A stretch of DNA of 64,000 bases, taken from positions 1-64,000 of the forward strand of contig JACJWI010000003.1 in the NCBI GenBank assembly GCA_020637215.1, in the 5' to 3' direction. Source of the DNA: Microthrixaceae bacterium (GTDB lineage Bacteria > Actinomycetota > Acidimicrobiia > Acidimicrobiales > Microtrichaceae). The position numbers and the translations under genes were made by a program. This document shows positions 63,360 to 64,000 of this stretch, piece after piece (the stretch's first letter is position 1; each line of letters starts with the position of its first letter). Under the pieces are notes generated by a model. That model saw only the letters and a program-made list of their open reading frames with translations. It did no database searches and was not told where the DNA came from.

Positions 63360-64000
63360 ATGGCGGTTCGCAAGCGCAAGCCCACCAGCCCCGGTCGTCG
63401 GTTCCAGACCGTCTCGGACTTCAGCGACATCACCCGCTCCACCCCGGAGAAGTCCCTCGTCGCCAAGAAGTCCAAGACCGGTGGCCGCAACAACCACGGC
63501 CGCAAGACCGCACGTCACCGCGGCGGCGGTCACAAGCAGCAGTACCGCGTGATCGACTTCAAGCGGCGCAAGGACGGCGTGCCGGCCAAGGTCGCCGCCA
63601 TCGAGTACGACCCCAACCGCACCTGTCGCATCGCCCTGCTGCACTACCTCGACGGCGAGAAGCGCTACATCCTCGCCCCCAAGGGACTCAACGTCGGCGA
63701 CATGGTCCAGTCCGGCCAGGGTGCCGAGATCCGCTCCGGCAACGCCCTGCCGCTGCGCTACATCCCGGTCGGCACCGTCGTGCACAACGTCGAGTTCAAG
63801 CCGGGCGCCGGCGGCAAGATGGCCCGCTCGGCCGGCTCGAGCGTGCAGCTCGTGGCCAAGGAGGGCGACTACGCCACCCTGCGTCTCCCCTCGACCGAGA
63901 TGCGCCGCGTCCCGATCGACTGCCGGGCCACCGTCGGCGAGGTCGGCAACTCCGAGCACGACCTCGTCAAGATCGGCAAGGCCGGCCGCAACCGCTGGAA
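63360..64000 (+). CDS. rplB: Ribosomal protein L2, N-terminal part (cut by window edge)
   Basis: About 213 of an expected 275 residues are visible: MAVRKRKPTSPGRRFQTVSD, KTGGRNNHGRKTARHRGGGHKQQYRVIDF and AGSSVQLVAKEGDYATLRLPS. The frame is open at the window end. ATG is 1 nt after the rplW stop. Confidence 0.97.
   Translation, partial: MAVRKRKPTSPGRRFQTVSDFSDITRSTPEKSLVAKKSKTGGRNNHGRKTARHRGGGHKQQYRVIDFKRRKDGVPAKVAAIEYDPNRTCRIALLHYLDGEKRYILAPKGLNVGDMVQSGQGAEIRSGNALPLRYIPVGTVVHNVEFKPGAGGKMARSAGSSVQLVAKEGDYATLRLPSTEMRRVPIDCRATVGEVGNSEHDLVKIGKAGRNRW

Overview
This is a GC-rich actinobacterial chromosome segment. Gene order (nuo block; tRNA-Thr, tRNA-Met, tuf, rpmG, tRNA-Trp, secE-nusG-rplKA-rplJL-rpoBC-rpsLG-fusA-tuf-rpsJ-rplCDWB), frequent GTG starts, 'TAnnnT' -10 boxes placed 6-9 nt before start codons, a Phd/VapC pair and DrrAB-like exporters all fit Actinomycetota. 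My inference is a deep-branching class such as Acidimicrobiia; that was not tested.

Layout. (1) 1-2577 is a nest of insertion sequences: the 3' end of an IS110-family element sits in an IS3-group remnant that still has its terminal repeat, next to an apparently complete IS3-family element (orfA/orfB with a G_GGA_AAG slippery site) that cuts off an FG-GAP-type lipoprotein gene (2578-3041). (2) 3195-13758 is the most unusual part: three exported glycine-rich proteins (two with a PqqD-like region before an internal twin-arginine signal), a PqqD-HprK fusion, two HprK-like kinases transcribed divergently, two large PqqD-thioredoxin-HprK-like proteins whose P-loop appears lost, and a stand-alone PqqD-like protein. 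A glycine-rich gene followed by a PqqD-thioredoxin gene occurs twice, on opposite strands. A VapBC pair lies inside. I read it as an undescribed system for modifying or exporting glycine-rich surface proteins. (3) 13801-17607 holds polysaccharide genes on the minus strand: tyrosine autokinase/chain-length regulator, phosphoglycosyl transferase, DegT aminotransferase. (4) 17851-18414 is a coiled-coil tail-anchored protein with a 54-bp tandem repeat. (5) 18507-29299 is a complex I operon nuoABCDHIJKLMN without nuoEFG, with a MIRU-like spacer between nuoI and nuoJ, followed by a MidA/NDUFAF7-type methyltransferase and acetyl-CoA synthetase. (6) 32796-37764 has mixed genes (HAD phosphatase, LamG lipoprotein, HtpX, YajQ, tRNA-Tyr, GNAT, a membrane SMC-like ATPase). 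(7) 37932-64000 is the transcription/translation superlocus, interrupted by an ECF sigma/anti-sigma pair, a SnoaL-like gene and a DrrAB-type ABC exporter.

Two features run across the window. Two apparently identical tuf genes (38183-39370 and 56923-58110) have G/T-ending codon usage quite unlike the C-ending usage of all neighbours. Long near-perfect palindromes recur between genes; several share an outer CCCGTTCTGT / ACAGAACGGG clamp around different cores, and others form 60-bp or 71-bp tandem hairpins. No rRNA genes, CRISPR arrays or prophage genes were seen.
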